Of a stretch of DNA of 64,000 bases, positions 35,137 to 43,102 are shown piece by piece. Position numbers and translations under genes: made by a program. Source of the stretch: GCA-002733105 sp048595465 (GTDB taxonomy: Bacteria > Pseudomonadota > Gammaproteobacteria > Nitrosococcales > Methylophagaceae); contig JBJPGE010000001.1 of assembly GCA_048595465.1 (NCBI GenBank), positions 10,081 to 74,080 on the forward strand, in the 5' to 3' direction. A model generated the notes under the pieces. That model searched no databases. It had not been told where the DNA came from and saw only the letters and a list, made by a program, of their open reading frames with translations. Each line of letters begins with the position of its first letter. Positions within the stretch are counted from its first letter, which is position 1.

Positions 35137-35185
35137 AGCTTGCATTGCCTAATTTTGAGTGAATTCTGATTTTTAAGGAGCAAAG

Positions 35186-36388
35186 ATGAGATTAAAAGTT
35201 ATTATTGTATTAATACTTGCGTTAATTTGGGGTATTTGTAGTTGGAAATGGTATACCTGTAATATCAAAGGGTTTTGTGGCGCAGAAAGAAGCACCGACG
35301 TGGTTACACCAGCTGCAGCTGTTCCAACAATGCTTGCTGCGAACATTGATATTGATTCAGACGGTGATGGCCTTACCGATAAAGAAGAAAAACGCTTAGG
35401 TACAGATCCTAGAAACTCTGATTCAGATGGTGATGGTTTTTCTGATGGTAAAGAAGTAAGAAGTGTTTTTGCTGCAAACGATACCGATGGCGATGGCACT
35501 ATTGATGCCTTAGATGATGACGATGATAATGATGGTCTGTTAACAAAAATTGAAGCATTGTTGGCAACCAGTGCATATACAGCTGATAGTGATAATGATG
35601 GCTTGTCAGATACTTATGAAGTAGGTAGCGATTATCAATATCCTATAGATTCAGATAATGACGGTCTTATTAATGCTGTTGACTATGATGATGATGATGA
35701 TGGTACTCCAACAGTATCTGAACAAGCTGATCCTAATTCAGATGGTAATCCGTCTGATGCTATTGATACAGATAAAGACGGTATTGTAGATTATCTTGAT
35801 GCAGATACTGACACGGATCGCGACAACGATGGCCTAAGCAATGAGCTTGAAGCCATGCTAGGAACTAATCCGGATAATCCAGATACGGATGGTGATGGCA
35901 TACCTGATGGGGAAGAAGTAGGAACTGATTACAATAAAGCTACCGATCTTAATGGTAATGGTGTCATAGATGCCCTTGAAGCTTATGTTTACACACCACC
36001 CGAAGCCGTTGCTTATGTTGCACCCAAGCAAGTGGAAATTGTAATTGAGCAAGATCAACGGGCTCGAGTTCATTTTCCATTTAATGATTCAGCGTCGCCA
36101 ATACTTTCAACTGAAACAGAGAAATATTTTACAAATTTAGTTATTCAGTTGAAAGCGGGAAGCAGTGTGACGTTAACCGGCCACACCGATGATGTTGGTA
36201 GTGAAGAAATTAATCTGCAATTAGCATTAGAACGAGCTGAAATGATCAAAGAATTATTAATTGAACGTGGTGCATCAGCAGATAGTATTTCTATTGATAG
36301 TAAAGGTGAATCACAACCATTGCAAAGCAATGATACAGAGCTCGGTCGAGGTACAAATCGCCGTGTTGAGTTAGTTACCACTAAATAA
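35186..36388 (+). CDS. OmpA-family protein with thrombospondin type-3 calcium repeats
   Basis: A 400-residue envelope protein. The N-terminus has one hydrophobic segment (about 4-22) with no clear cleavage site or lipobox, so it may remain as an anchor. Residues about 55-265 hold some ten acidic repeats of the DSDGDGLTD type, as in thrombospondin type-3 calcium-binding repeats. Residues about 285-398 are an OmpA peptidoglycan-binding domain with LTGHTDDVGSEEINLQLALERA and the C-terminal GRGTNRRVEL. It probably reaches from the membrane to peptidoglycan through a calcium-stiffened rod. The next gene, 31 bases on, encodes a membrane helix-hairpin-helix protein. Confidence 0.88.
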   Translation: MRLKVIIVLILALIWGICSWKWYTCNIKGFCGAERSTDVVTPAAAVPTMLAANIDIDSDGDGLTDKEEKRLGTDPRNSDSDGDGFSDGKEVRSVFAANDTDGDGTIDALDDDDDNDGLLTKIEALLATSAYTADSDNDGLSDTYEVGSDYQYPIDSDNDGLINAVDYDDDDDGTPTVSEQADPNSDGNPSDAIDTDKDGIVDYLDADTDTDRDNDGLSNELEAMLGTNPDNPDTDGDGIPDGEEVGTDYNKATDLNGNGVIDALEAYVYTPPEAVAYVAPKQVEIVIEQDQRARVHFPFNDSASPILSTETEKYFTNLVIQLKAGSSVTLTGHTDDVGSEEINLQLALERAEMIKELLIERGASADSISIDSKGESQPLQSNDTELGRGTNRRVELVTTK

Positions 36389-36419
36389 TATTTTAAGTTT
36401 AACAAAAAAGGATTACGAT

Positions 36420-36854
36420 ATGTTTAACAACGTTACCACTGGATATGATATGTCTGATGCGACATGGGAAATTATCATCATGTTGCTAGTTGCATTTCTT
36501 TTAGGATTCATTTTACGTCACTTATTTGGCTGTAAATCAGAGTCAAATGATAGCTATGCGCCACAAGCTGCAGCAACTATTGTACCGCCAGTATCTACTG
36601 CGCCGGAAAGCTTGCAACGCGTTGAAGGTATCGGCCCTAAAATTGAAGGTTTATTACATGCTGGTGGCGTTTTAACGATGAGACAGTTAGCAACAGCTGA
36701 TCTTGGTGTATTGCAAAAAATAATTGATGCGGCGGGGCCAAGGTATACGATGCATAATCCGAAATCATGGTCTCCACAAGCAGAATTGATTGTCGATGAA
36801 AACTGGGATGAACTTGAGAAGTATCAAGACTTCTTAGTGGCGGGTAGAGAATAA
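36420..36854 (+). CDS. Single-pass membrane protein with helix-hairpin-helix domain
   Basis: A 144-residue protein with one transmembrane helix (about 16-36) and a C-terminal domain starting LQRVEGIGPKIEGLLHAGG near residue 62, a helix-hairpin-helix fold like those in DUF4332 and ribosomal-protein-type extensions, ending HNPKSWSPQAELIVDENWDEL. Such domains usually bind nucleic acid or other proteins; which applies here is unknown. It is paired with the preceding OmpA/TSP3 protein (31-base gap) and followed by a bidirectional terminator, so the two form a short operon. Confidence 0.8.
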   Translation: MFNNVTTGYDMSDATWEIIIMLLVAFLLGFILRHLFGCKSESNDSYAPQAAATIVPPVSTAPESLQRVEGIGPKIEGLLHAGGVLTMRQLATADLGVLQKIIDAAGPRYTMHNPKSWSPQAELIVDENWDELEKYQDFLVAGRE

Positions 36855-36880
36855 TTTACTACTAACTATATTGCTAAAGA

Positions 36881-36907
36881 AAAAGGGCTATTTAATAGCC
36901 CTTTTTT
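36881..36907. terminator. Bidirectional rho-independent terminator
   Basis: A 12-base perfect stem (36881-36892 pairing 36894-36905) centred on GGGCTATT, flanked by A-runs on the left and T-runs on the right, lies between the helix-hairpin-helix gene on + and the Smr gene on -. It can end transcription in both directions. Confidence 0.88.
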
Positions 36908-36912
36908 ATGCC

Positions 36913-37464
36913 TTATGTTTTTGCCCTACGCAACAAAACATATGCGGCACCCGTTCCACCATCTTCAACTGGGGCAGAACAAAAAGCTAAAACATTATCC
37001 TCTTGTTGTAACCAACTATTAAGTTTGGTTTTTAGAACAGGTTTTTGGTTTTTAGAGCTCCATCCTTTTCCGTGAACTATTCGCACACACCGTAGCGCAT
37101 CAATTTGACAGTCTTGAAGAAATTTTGCTAATGCCTGATGGGCAATGGAGACCGTCATACCATGCAGGTCAAGTTCAGCTTCTATTTGTAGGTGACCATT
37201 ACGCAGTCGTGAAAACAAACGATGTTGAATACCACTTCGGCGGAAAGATAGGGTTTCTTCACTACCAATAGTATGCGGTTCATATTGATCGGAAAAAGTA
37301 CTGTTTAATGCTTGTTCTATACGTTGTTGCCGAAATTTGGCTATAGGTTTTGGCGACGCTGTAATGGGGTGAATTTTATCTTGTTCAATCTTTTCGATAA
37401 TTCCAATTTCTTCTCGAAAAAGGTTAATATCAGATTGGTCATTACGAGAAACTTTTTTCTTCAT
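36913..37464 (-). CDS. Smr-domain protein
   Basis: A 183-residue protein with an Smr domain at about 98-180, containing ELDLHGMTVSIA and VRIVHGKGWSSKNQ with the DLHG and HGKG motifs, as in the E. coli SmrA/YdaL group. Smr domains nick branched or structured nucleic acid and some cleave mRNA on collided ribosomes. The N-terminal 95 residues lack an obvious domain. It ends against the shared terminator and lies 39 bases after the acidic membrane protein. Confidence 0.9.
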   Translation of the reverse strand: MKKKVSRNDQSDINLFREEIGIIEKIEQDKIHPITASPKPIAKFRQQRIEQALNSTFSDQYEPHTIGSEETLSFRRSGIQHRLFSRLRNGHLQIEAELDLHGMTVSIAHQALAKFLQDCQIDALRCVRIVHGKGWSSKNQKPVLKTKLNSWLQQEDNVLAFCSAPVEDGGTGAAYVLLRRAKT

Positions 37465-37503
37465 AAAGCATAACTAGTAAAATTGGGTCTAGGACAAGTT
37501 TAA

Positions 37504-38121
37504 TTATTTCTTATTAATGCGGTCAAACTCACCCCAATTAGGCTTCGGTGGTGGCGTGCGATTAGGTTCGCGCATTGACGCGTCATCAAAGAGATCTTGC
37601 TGATAGTCTACACTATTTGAATTACGTATTGGAGCGATTCCATTAGTACTTTCAATATTATATTGATCTTGAATTATCTTTTCTTGTTGATTTATTTTAG
37701 CTTCTAAATCGTTTATTTGTTTTTGCATTTCAATAAGCTCAGTGGCTGATTCTTCAGATATTATTTCTGTAGCTATATCATCATTGTTGGTATCAACAGG
37801 GCCTTCTGGCTCTAAAATGTTTTTCCCAAATCCCATTTGTTCAGACATTATTGACTCAGAATGCTCTTCATTTGTTTTGATACCAGTTTCTTCTAATATT
37901 TCAGCAGTTAATTCTTCGCTTTCAATTTCTAGCTCCTCAGAGGGAGCAAAGAAATAATAACCGCCACCCGCTAGAAGAAGTAAGGTAATGACTCCAGCAA
38001 TAATTAAAAATAACTTTGATTTAAAAAAGCCTGTTTTTTCTTCTAAACCTTCCGTTTCTTCTGAATCTTCGGCTTTATCAACACCACCTTCATCTGCATT
38101 TACTTCTACATCATCTGCCAT
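37504..38121 (-). CDS. Acidic single-pass membrane protein, unknown function
   Basis: A 205-residue protein with a very acidic N-terminus (DDVEVNADEGGVDKAEDSEE and onward, about 1-30), one transmembrane helix (about 37-58), a long acidic stretch, a predicted coiled coil at about 128-152 (LIEMQKQINDLEAKINQQEK) and a proline-rich C-terminal tail. I do not recognise a family. The order helix then coiled coil resembles membrane-anchored scaffold proteins. It lies between the Smr gene and the Na+/H+ antiporter on the same strand with gaps of 39 and 25 bases. Confidence 0.7.
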   Translation of the reverse strand: MADDVEVNADEGGVDKAEDSEETEGLEEKTGFFKSKLFLIIAGVITLLLLAGGGYYFFAPSEELEIESEELTAEILEETGIKTNEEHSESIMSEQMGFGKNILEPEGPVDTNNDDIATEIISEESATELIEMQKQINDLEAKINQQEKIIQDQYNIESTNGIAPIRNSNSVDYQQDLFDDASMREPNRTPPPKPNWGEFDRINKK

Positions 38122-38146
38122 GGAGCACCTCTAGTATCTGGCGTTG

Positions 38147-39955
38147 CTATTCTTCTTCACCGCTTTCCTGAATAAGCGAGATAATGGTCCAATCCGCTTC
38201 AGGAGTAAGCTCATCACCATGAGTAAACAAATGAAGCTGATCTTTTACATCAAAAGCGAATAGAGGAATAGCTAGCTTTCCATACTGTTCTTGATAATCT
38301 TGGTAGCTAAAGCTATCACTTAAATTTGTTTTTTTAGGTGATGCGCCTTTACTGATTAAACTAGCTAGTTTTGCATAGGTCACATCATCCCCAAAGAGCA
38401 CTTTCGCTTTATGATTAATATTTGTTCGCGAAACGTGTTCCTTATCCTCTTTATCGGTCGACAAAGAGAAAACATGATTGCTGCCAAATTCTGAACGATA
38501 ACGGAGGCCTGCAAGCGCATTTAATTCTTTTTGTGGGGTTAAGGTTAATACTTGCCCTAAACCAATTAAATCGAGGTGACGATCAGCGTGCTCTGAAACA
38601 GCATTACCATAATAGGTATCAAAGCCGGCCATTCTAGCCGCCGTAACATTAGTCCAGCTGGTATCCGCGAGACGAGTACGATAGCCATTGTCATTAAGTG
38701 CTGTGGCAATGGCTCGAGCAACTAAATTGGCACCGATAATCAAAAAGCCCCTATCATCAGGTTCTGCAACACCTAATTTATTCGCTAGTAATTTCGCCGT
38801 TGCACCTTGTAAGAATACGGTACCTATAATAATAGTGAACGCTAAAGGCACTAATAAATCAGCTTGTGGAATACCTAAATCTTGCAGGCGAATGGCAAAT
38901 AATGCACTCACTGCTGCGGCAACGATTCCACGCGGGCCAATCCAGCTAACCAATGTTTTTTCTTGCCAGGTTAAATCAGAACCGAGTGTGCAGAAGAATA
39001 CTTTAACGGGGCGGGCAATAAATTGAATAATTAAAAATAATAAAATGCCTGCAAAACCAATCGCTTCAAATTGAGCAAAATCTAACCGTGCTGCTAATAA
39101 TATAAATAAGCCTGATATTAATAAGATACTAAGGCTTTCTTTGAAATCGAGAATATCTTCAACAGATACATCTTTCATATTAGCCAACCAAATGCCCATA
39201 ACAGTCACCGTGAGTAAACCGGATTCTTCAGAAATATGATTGGATAAAGCAAACACGGCAAAAACAAGGGTCAGAGTAGCGACGTTATGTAAATATTCAG
39301 GCAGTAAATGTTTACGTAATATTAAGCCGAGAAGATAACCTGCAATTGCACCAATAGCTGTACCTACAGCTAATGTTTTTCCAAAGGTAAAGAAGGTATG
39401 CCCTAATGATGTAGCGCCTTCACCTTGACCAGAAAGAATGAATTCGAATACCAATACAGCGAGAATGGCACCAATAGGATCAATGGCAATGCCTTCCCAG
39501 CGAAGAATATTCGATATTTTTGTATTAGGTCTTACAGTGCGTAGCATAGGGACAATTACGGTGGGCCCAGTTACCACCATTAATGCACCAAATAGTAGCG
39601 ATAATTCCCAAGTGAAATTAAGTAGATAATGTGTAGAAACGGCAATAATTGCCCAAATAATTAATACACCGAATGTCAGTAGGTTGCGTACAACAGTTTG
39701 TAAATCGCGGATCTGATCAAAGCGCAGCGTTAGGCTACCTTCAAATAAAATAATGGCTACACAGAGCGAAACAACCGGAAATAACAAATCACCAAATAAG
39801 GCATCAGGATCTAACCAGCCCGTCAGAGGACCAAGCACAATGCCGGCAAGCAGTAGAAATACAATGGCCGGTAGTTTTATCCACCATGCAAACCATTGGC
39901 AAAGTGTGGCAACCACACCGATAACAGAAAGTGCAATGACAGCATGTTGCTCCAT
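38147..39955 (-). CDS. CPA1-type Na+/H+ antiporter with C-terminal nucleotide-binding-like domain
   Basis: A 602-residue inner-membrane protein. About 12 helices occupy residues 1-395, with GPTVIVPMLR and EGIAIDPIGAILAVLVFE near residues 130-165 carrying the DP of the cation site, and SWIGPRGIVAAAVSALFAIR near 335-355. The C-terminal 200 residues begin DRGFLIIGANLVARAIATAL, a TrkA-N-like Rossmann start. It likely exports Na+ or K+ against protons and may be gated by a nucleotide. Preceded by motY after 37 bases. Confidence 0.88.
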   Translation of the reverse strand: MEQHAVIALSVIGVVATLCQWFAWWIKLPAIVFLLLAGIVLGPLTGWLDPDALFGDLLFPVVSLCVAIILFEGSLTLRFDQIRDLQTVVRNLLTFGVLIIWAIIAVSTHYLLNFTWELSLLFGALMVVTGPTVIVPMLRTVRPNTKISNILRWEGIAIDPIGAILAVLVFEFILSGQGEGATSLGHTFFTFGKTLAVGTAIGAIAGYLLGLILRKHLLPEYLHNVATLTLVFAVFALSNHISEESGLLTVTVMGIWLANMKDVSVEDILDFKESLSILLISGLFILLAARLDFAQFEAIGFAGILLFLIIQFIARPVKVFFCTLGSDLTWQEKTLVSWIGPRGIVAAAVSALFAIRLQDLGIPQADLLVPLAFTIIIGTVFLQGATAKLLANKLGVAEPDDRGFLIIGANLVARAIATALNDNGYRTRLADTSWTNVTAARMAGFDTYYGNAVSEHADRHLDLIGLGQVLTLTPQKELNALAGLRYRSEFGSNHVFSLSTDKEDKEHVSRTNINHKAKVLFGDDVTYAKLASLISKGASPKKTNLSDSFSYQDYQEQYGKLAIPLFAFDVKDQLHLFTHGDELTPEADWTIISLIQESGEEE

Positions 39956-39992
39956 TTATTTAACCTTTGAAGATAAAATTGAAAGGTTGATT

Positions 39993-40838
39993 CTACCGTA
40001 TCAGTTCAATTTCTGCACGACGGTTTTGTGTCCTTCCTGAACCTGTTTTATTGCTTGTAGCGGCTACAAATTCACGGTGGAATGAGGTTACGATCATGCT
40101 TTCATCTATTTCGGATTCGTTTATAAGAAAAGCTTTAACAGCAAGCGCACGTGCCTGTGATAATGGTATGTTAAGCCGTTTCCTACCATGGTTATCGGTG
40201 TGTCCAGAAACAGTGATACGTTTGATACTATCATCAATTTTAACGTAGTCGGATAATCTGGTCAGTGCTTTTTTAGCCTCTGAATGAAGTGTTGATTCTT
40301 CCGAATTGAAATAAACGGTAAGTTGGCGCATCTGCTCAAAGGTATAAGGGGTAAGCTGTTCGACACATTGTGTAAATGCAAGGTGTGAATCTCTAAAATG
40401 CACAGTAGACAGTAGCACGCTAATTTCTTCTATCGAGTTTTGGCTTTGATAGCGAATGGTTGGAAACATGCCTTCTTTGATATAAGTAAAGGCTTGTTTT
40501 GCCATCTTGCCCGTTATGGTAAACGTTTGTTGGTTCTTTTCAACAGGAATGGCAACGAGCATTAAGCGATCTTCACTATTTTGCCATGGCGCTTGAGCAA
40601 TTTCGAAATAAATATCAGTTTGTTTAGAAGGATATAATGCCGTTGTGAAAGTTAGGCTAAACTCCTGAGCCGGTAATTGGCTAAATTGAGCACTTCCAAA
40701 GCGAGCGATATCTTGAGTTAAGCTACATTCCAATGGAGATTCGCTGACTAGCCACTGCGTGTCTGTTATGGGCGCTTGAAATTGTTCAGCCTGAACAGCA
40801 GCGGTCAGCAATAATAGTGTTGCGATTAAATATTTCAT
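39993..40838 (-). CDS. motY: MotY-like sodium-motor T-ring protein (OmpA domain)
   Basis: A 281-residue periplasmic protein with a signal peptide (ending VQA-EQ, residue 17). The N-terminal domain has FQAPITDTQWLVSESPLECSL and IARFGSAQFS, matching the TPLECRL...IPNYGDAVF pattern of Vibrio MotY. The C-terminal OmpA domain (about 165-280) has ITVSGHTDNHGRKRLNIPLSQARA and the NRRAEIEL end. MotY forms the T-ring around Na+-driven flagellar motors and recruits the PomAB stators. No other flagellar gene lies in the window, but the Na+/H+ antiporter is next door. Assignment rests on the N-domain match. Confidence 0.75.
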   Translation of the reverse strand: MKYLIATLLLLTAAVQAEQFQAPITDTQWLVSESPLECSLTQDIARFGSAQFSQLPAQEFSLTFTTALYPSKQTDIYFEIAQAPWQNSEDRLMLVAIPVEKNQQTFTITGKMAKQAFTYIKEGMFPTIRYQSQNSIEEISVLLSTVHFRDSHLAFTQCVEQLTPYTFEQMRQLTVYFNSEESTLHSEAKKALTRLSDYVKIDDSIKRITVSGHTDNHGRKRLNIPLSQARALAVKAFLINESEIDESMIVTSFHREFVAATSNKTGSGRTQNRRAEIELIR

Positions 40839-40844
40839 TACTAT

Positions 40845-41360
40845 TTAGTATTGTATAAGTGAGTGAATCGGATAATTATTAATTTTTTCTCGACCTTTTA
40901 GATCGGTTAATTCAATAACAAAAGCACATGCAACAATCTCGCCATTTAATTGCTCAATTAATTCACAGCTTGCTTTTGCCGTTCCACCAGTTGCGAGCAC
41001 ATCATCGACAACTAGAATGCGATCACCGTGTTCAATAGCGTCAATATGTGCCTCAAGGCTTGCTGTTCCGTATTCTAGGTCATAATCTACACGCTGCACA
41101 TTATAGGGCAATTTACCGGGTTTTCTGAGAGGAATAAAACCAACATCTAATTCCCACGCAACAAGGCTTCCAAAAATAAAACCGCGCGCTTCCATGCCGA
41201 CAACGGCAGTAATGTCGCCTTTTTTAAAAGGTGCAACAAGCTCGGCGATAGCAAGGTGCAAACTGACAGGATCTTTTACCAACGGTGTAATGTCTTTAAA
41301 TAGAATTCCTTGCTGTGGAAAGTCTGCAATATCACGAATTTTAGATTTTAATTGATTCAT
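40845..41360 (-). CDS. apt: Adenine phosphoribosyltransferase
   Basis: Salvages adenine with PRPP to AMP. The 171-residue protein has DIADFPQQGILFKDITPL, VGMEARGFIFGS, RKPGKLPYN, the PRPP loop VLVVDDVLATGGTAKA and a C-terminal end typical of the family. It lies 6 bases before motY on the same strand. The upstream region (41361-41698) is a 338-base gap. Confidence 0.96.
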   Translation of the reverse strand: MNQLKSKIRDIADFPQQGILFKDITPLVKDPVSLHLAIAELVAPFKKGDITAVVGMEARGFIFGSLVAWELDVGFIPLRKPGKLPYNVQRVDYDLEYGTASLEAHIDAIEHGDRILVVDDVLATGGTAKASCELIEQLNGEIVACAFVIELTDLKGREKINNYPIHSLIQY

Positions 41361-41698
41361 ATTTGAGTAATCTACAGCGAGTCACCTTAATTATTCGGCT
41401 TAATTGTGCGTGACTGTAGCACGCAATGCTTAAATTTAATAAATTTATGAAGTAGGTAGTATCAATTTCTGTAATTAACAAGTGTTAGGACTGATTATAA
41501 TATTTGCATTGTTCACATACTTTTAATATAGCTTGTCTGCTCTTAAGGAATGTGCTCAAATATCATGAGCTTTGTATTTTAGTGGATTCATTGCTTAGGA
41601 AGCTACAAGCGTCAAAATCCTATGTTCCAGTATGGATATAAGCCTGCCCAAAAAAATAGGCAAGCTTATATATTCATTTTAAATGTCATTTAAACGAG
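41361..41698. other. 338-base gap without a gene
   Basis: AT-rich intergenic DNA between apt and the small secreted-protein gene. It holds a short hairpin TGCGTG/CACGCA (41407-41425), and a 13-base stem (41636-41648 with 41659-41671, one mismatch) just after the stop of the secreted-protein gene; that hairpin lacks a following T-run in the minus direction and so is a doubtful terminator. I see no ORF with a ribosome binding site and no RNA gene. Confidence 0.6.
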
Positions 41699-42184
41699 TT
41701 AATTTAGTGTGCTACCTGCATTTGTTGGTGCTTCACCTGTATTTGTTGTAGGTAAGATAGCGCGAAATACCGCAGGCATTAATGCTGTTGTAGCGTGATC
41801 GGCGTTATTAGGGTTACTTGTTTGTAATACTCCTATAATATCTCCTGCTGCTCCATTATGCTGTAATCGACAGTAATAAGGAGCCTCAAAACCAGGAGCT
41901 TTCGCGATAATTAGACAAGCTTCTCCAGCTTTTAATGTGAAAACATTATTATTTTTTTTACAGGTAATATTTGTAAGAGAGGTTGGTTGTCCTGCATCGG
42001 TTCCTATGCCGAGAATATTTAGAAACTGGAAACTGTATAGGTTTATATCTTTATTTGATGCATTGCTTATTAGGCACTGATAGTTCACTCCGTATAAAGG
42101 TGCTGATTGGAGTGCTTCATCCGCTGAGACTGGCTGCAAAAATAATGCTGTGAGCATTAATACTAAATAACGTGATTTAATCAT
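41699..42184 (-). CDS. Small secreted four-cysteine protein, unknown function
   Basis: A 161-residue protein with a clear signal peptide (cleavage VSA-DE near residue 21). The mature part is small, polar and has four cysteines (YQCLIS, NITCKKN, GEACLII, YYCRLQ) that could form two disulfides, with a low-complexity C-terminal tail rich in Asn, Thr and Ala. The pattern is beta-rich, resembling small periplasmic or surface proteins. I do not recognise a family. It stands alone between two long gaps. Confidence 0.68.
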   Translation of the reverse strand: MIKSRYLVLMLTALFLQPVSADEALQSAPLYGVNYQCLISNASNKDINLYSFQFLNILGIGTDAGQPTSLTNITCKKNNNVFTLKAGEACLIIAKAPGFEAPYYCRLQHNGAAGDIIGVLQTSNPNNADHATTALMPAVFRAILPTTNTGEAPTNAGSTLN

Positions 42185-42377
42185 TATATTTTCCTTAATA
42201 TTTCAGGTCGAAGATGACCAAGTAATACTTTAGTACTATAATCCTGTTTTTGTAATACCTAGAATTAGTTGAAATAATAAGTTTAGGCAGTGTTAATACT
42301 CTAAGCGGAGTGTTCTGGTATAAAGTAATGCTTTTATCAAGTTAACTTTGGTTTGATGATAATATTTGAGGTGTAGC

Positions 42378-43019
42378 GTGTCGAGTTTTATAACAATAAG
42401 TCGTATATTTGGCTTTATTGCGATAGTAATAATGCTGAATGGTTGTTTAGGATTAGGCAGTAAAGAAGAGAGTGATGACACACCGCATTATTATGTGATT
42501 GATGTCGACCGAGGTGCGGTCGCTTCACGCTTTGTTGAAAATAGGGTGCTCTATTTAAAGCCTGTTAAGCTCACTTCGCATTTTCGCGGTCAGACCATTG
42601 TCTTCCGTATTGGTGATAATGAATATCAACAGCAGATGCCGAATCAATTCTTTTCTAGCCCACAAGACATGTTTACCGAACAATTAAAGCGTTGGTTACA
42701 AAAAACAGGTCTCTTCAGTCAAGTAGTCGTTAATGATGATATTGCTGCGGATATGATTTTGGAAACAGCTGTTACTGCCCTATACGGTGATGACCGAGAA
42801 CAATTTTCTCCGCAAGCTGTGATAGAAATGCAGTTCTTTTTATTAGAAGCAGATCAAAATAAAACGCAGCCATTGTTCCAAACAGGCCTAAATGTTGAGG
42901 TTGATATAGCTGAAACTACTCCGACAAATGTTGTAAAAGGTTGGAAGCAGGGGCTTGAACAGCTATTGTCGACCGTAGAAGATGATTTAAGCGATTATTT
43001 TTCAAAACGTAAGCCCTAG
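42378..43019 (+). CDS. PqiC/YmbA-type ABC-transport auxiliary lipoprotein
   Basis: A 213-residue lipoprotein (lipobox MLNGC near residue 25) of the ABC-type transport auxiliary family (PqiC/YmbA-like, PF03886 pattern): VLYLKPVKLTSHFRGQ, FRIGDNEYQQQMPNQFF, EQLKRWLQKTGLFSQVV. Such lipoproteins pair with MCE-type lipid transport systems, but no MCE, permease or ATPase gene is adjacent, so it appears orphaned here. I set the start at GTG 42378 because GAGG lies 6 bases upstream; a TTG 12 bases earlier overlaps that site and is poor. gyrA follows after 83 bases. Confidence 0.78.
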   Translation: MSSFITISRIFGFIAIVIMLNGCLGLGSKEESDDTPHYYVIDVDRGAVASRFVENRVLYLKPVKLTSHFRGQTIVFRIGDNEYQQQMPNQFFSSPQDMFTEQLKRWLQKTGLFSQVVVNDDIAADMILETAVTALYGDDREQFSPQAVIEMQFFLLEADQNKTQPLFQTGLNVEVDIAETTPTNVVKGWKQGLEQLLSTVEDDLSDYFSKRKP

Positions 43020-43043
43020 TACCACTCAGATCTAATCGTGCAG

Positions 43044-43058
43044 GAAATGAGCTGTAAT
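43044..43058 (+). repeat. Short intergenic copy of the palindrome core
   Basis: GAAATGAGCTGTAAT is identical to 15312-15326 inside the trpG-trpD palindrome. In this window it lies in the gap before gyrA. A 15-base match between two places in 64 kb can occur by chance, so this is only weak support for a third degenerate copy of the element. Confidence 0.3.
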
Positions 43059-43102
43059 GATAGAATTATGTCTTCATAATGATGATTTGGATAACATTAT
43101 AA

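Noticed and set aside
41361..41698. Possible tRNA or small RNA in the 338-base gap
   Set aside because: No cloverleaf, no T-loop GTTCRA pattern and no stem with a T-run were found by eye.
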